Assembly (NCBI GenBank): GCA_012656075.1 | Contig: JAAKBF010000343.1 | Span: 124,001 to 188,000, forward strand | DNA length: 64,000 nucleotides | Source of the DNA: Phytophthora hibernalis | Taxonomy: Eukaryota; Oomycota; Peronosporomycetes; Peronosporales; Peronosporaceae | Direction of reading: 5' to 3' | Shown: piece by piece, positions 63,611-64,000 of the stretch | Layout: every line of letters starts with the position of its first letter | Numbering within the stretch: the first letter of the stretch is position 1 | The notes under the pieces: generated by a model | The model's database searches: none | What the model saw: only the letters and a program-made list of their open reading frames with translations | Told to the model about the DNA's origin: nothing | Position numbers and translations under genes: made by a program

Positions 63611-64000
63611 ACCGGTAGTTGTCATGGTTCTTTTACTGCAACACAAATTCAGATTTACGGTTATATATTTCGACTCCTATTATTAATAGTTGTTGCGTGC
63701 GATGGTGACCTGCTATCCATACTTCGTTTGGTTAACGGTACAGAGTCCGACAAAAGTGAAGCTGGCGTGAGCTACGTAACCTTAGTGTGTAGCACACAAA
63801 CGAGGGCTACCGTCATTCCGTTGAAAAATGTCTTCCGACATGGAGCGATCCGCCGCCGGTACGTCCCTCTTTACTGCTTCATACGCGTGGAATCCTAGCG
63901 CATACCCACCTACAACTTCTTCCTCTCGATTTCCTTTTTCTCTACATCCCAGTTGCACTTTTCTGCAGTGCGAATTGACTCGTAAACTCGCAACTCACTC
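63611..64000. other. Right-edge stretch, no gene recognised
   Basis: It holds a TACCGGTA palindrome at 63,610-63,617 and no recognisable coding sequence. Confidence 0.4.

Noticed and set aside
1..64000. tRNA or rRNA genes
   Set aside because: I looked for tRNA A/B-box arrangements and conserved rRNA words on both strands and saw none that I could support.

Overview
The window looks like nuclear DNA of an oomycete, most probably a Phytophthora or close relative; I cannot name the species. The evidence is short GT-AG introns of 57-77 bp in most intron-containing genes (one is 300 bp), oomycete-type initiator plus flanking-region core promoter matches at two genes, a full-size PDR ABC transporter of the kind expanded in Phytophthora, small secreted proteins with a degenerate RxLR and a clear EER motif, and oomycete-type LTR retrotransposons (a Gypsy element with a second, plant/archaeal-type RNase H, and Copia).

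Layout. Positions 1-20,000 are a repeat-rich accessory zone of decayed, locally duplicated genes: ankyrin-like families A and B, an unnamed family X that resembles Uma2/PD-(D/E)XK proteins, and two RxLR-like secreted genes. One multi-gene module is present twice (about 5.7-9.0 kb and 13.0-18.8 kb). A Tc1/mariner-type element with its ends intact, a piggyBac remnant, a second Tc1/IS630 remnant, several MITEs and a coding minisatellite lie inside it. Positions 20,870-37,141 are almost entirely retrotransposon: a Copia 3' end fused to Gypsy protease and RT N-terminal sequence, then a large Gypsy element on the minus strand (982-bp LTR, primer-binding site, gag, protease, RT, second RNase H, integrase, chromodomain-like end) whose 3' side carries a roughly 3.8-kb gene in the opposite direction. 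Positions 37,142-45,200 hold more family A and B ankyrin genes and two small secreted-protein genes. Positions 47,500-61,330 are a conserved block: a serine-rich membrane protein, RNA polymerase I subunit RPA49, F-actin capping protein beta, a SWSAP1-like ATPase, an eIF4G-like factor and the PDR transporter. Positions 61,500-63,600 carry broken copies of the SWSAP1-like gene, a DENR-like gene and family X.

The housekeeping genes act independently (ribosomal RNA synthesis, actin capping, translation initiation, export). The accessory zone shows gene birth and decay by tandem duplication and transposition. Even the housekeeping gene CAPZB carries a single-base frameshift in a G run, and other genes do so in G or A runs, so some apparent pseudogenes may be draft-assembly indels; confidences reflect this. 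The most unusual signals are an octamer of the form CGCYGAGT repeated across the whole Gypsy element and its opposite-strand gene, ending in a six-copy 15-16 bp array in the LTR, and an eIF4G-like protein that combines a PAM2 motif, an eIF4E-binding motif and a MIF4G domain.
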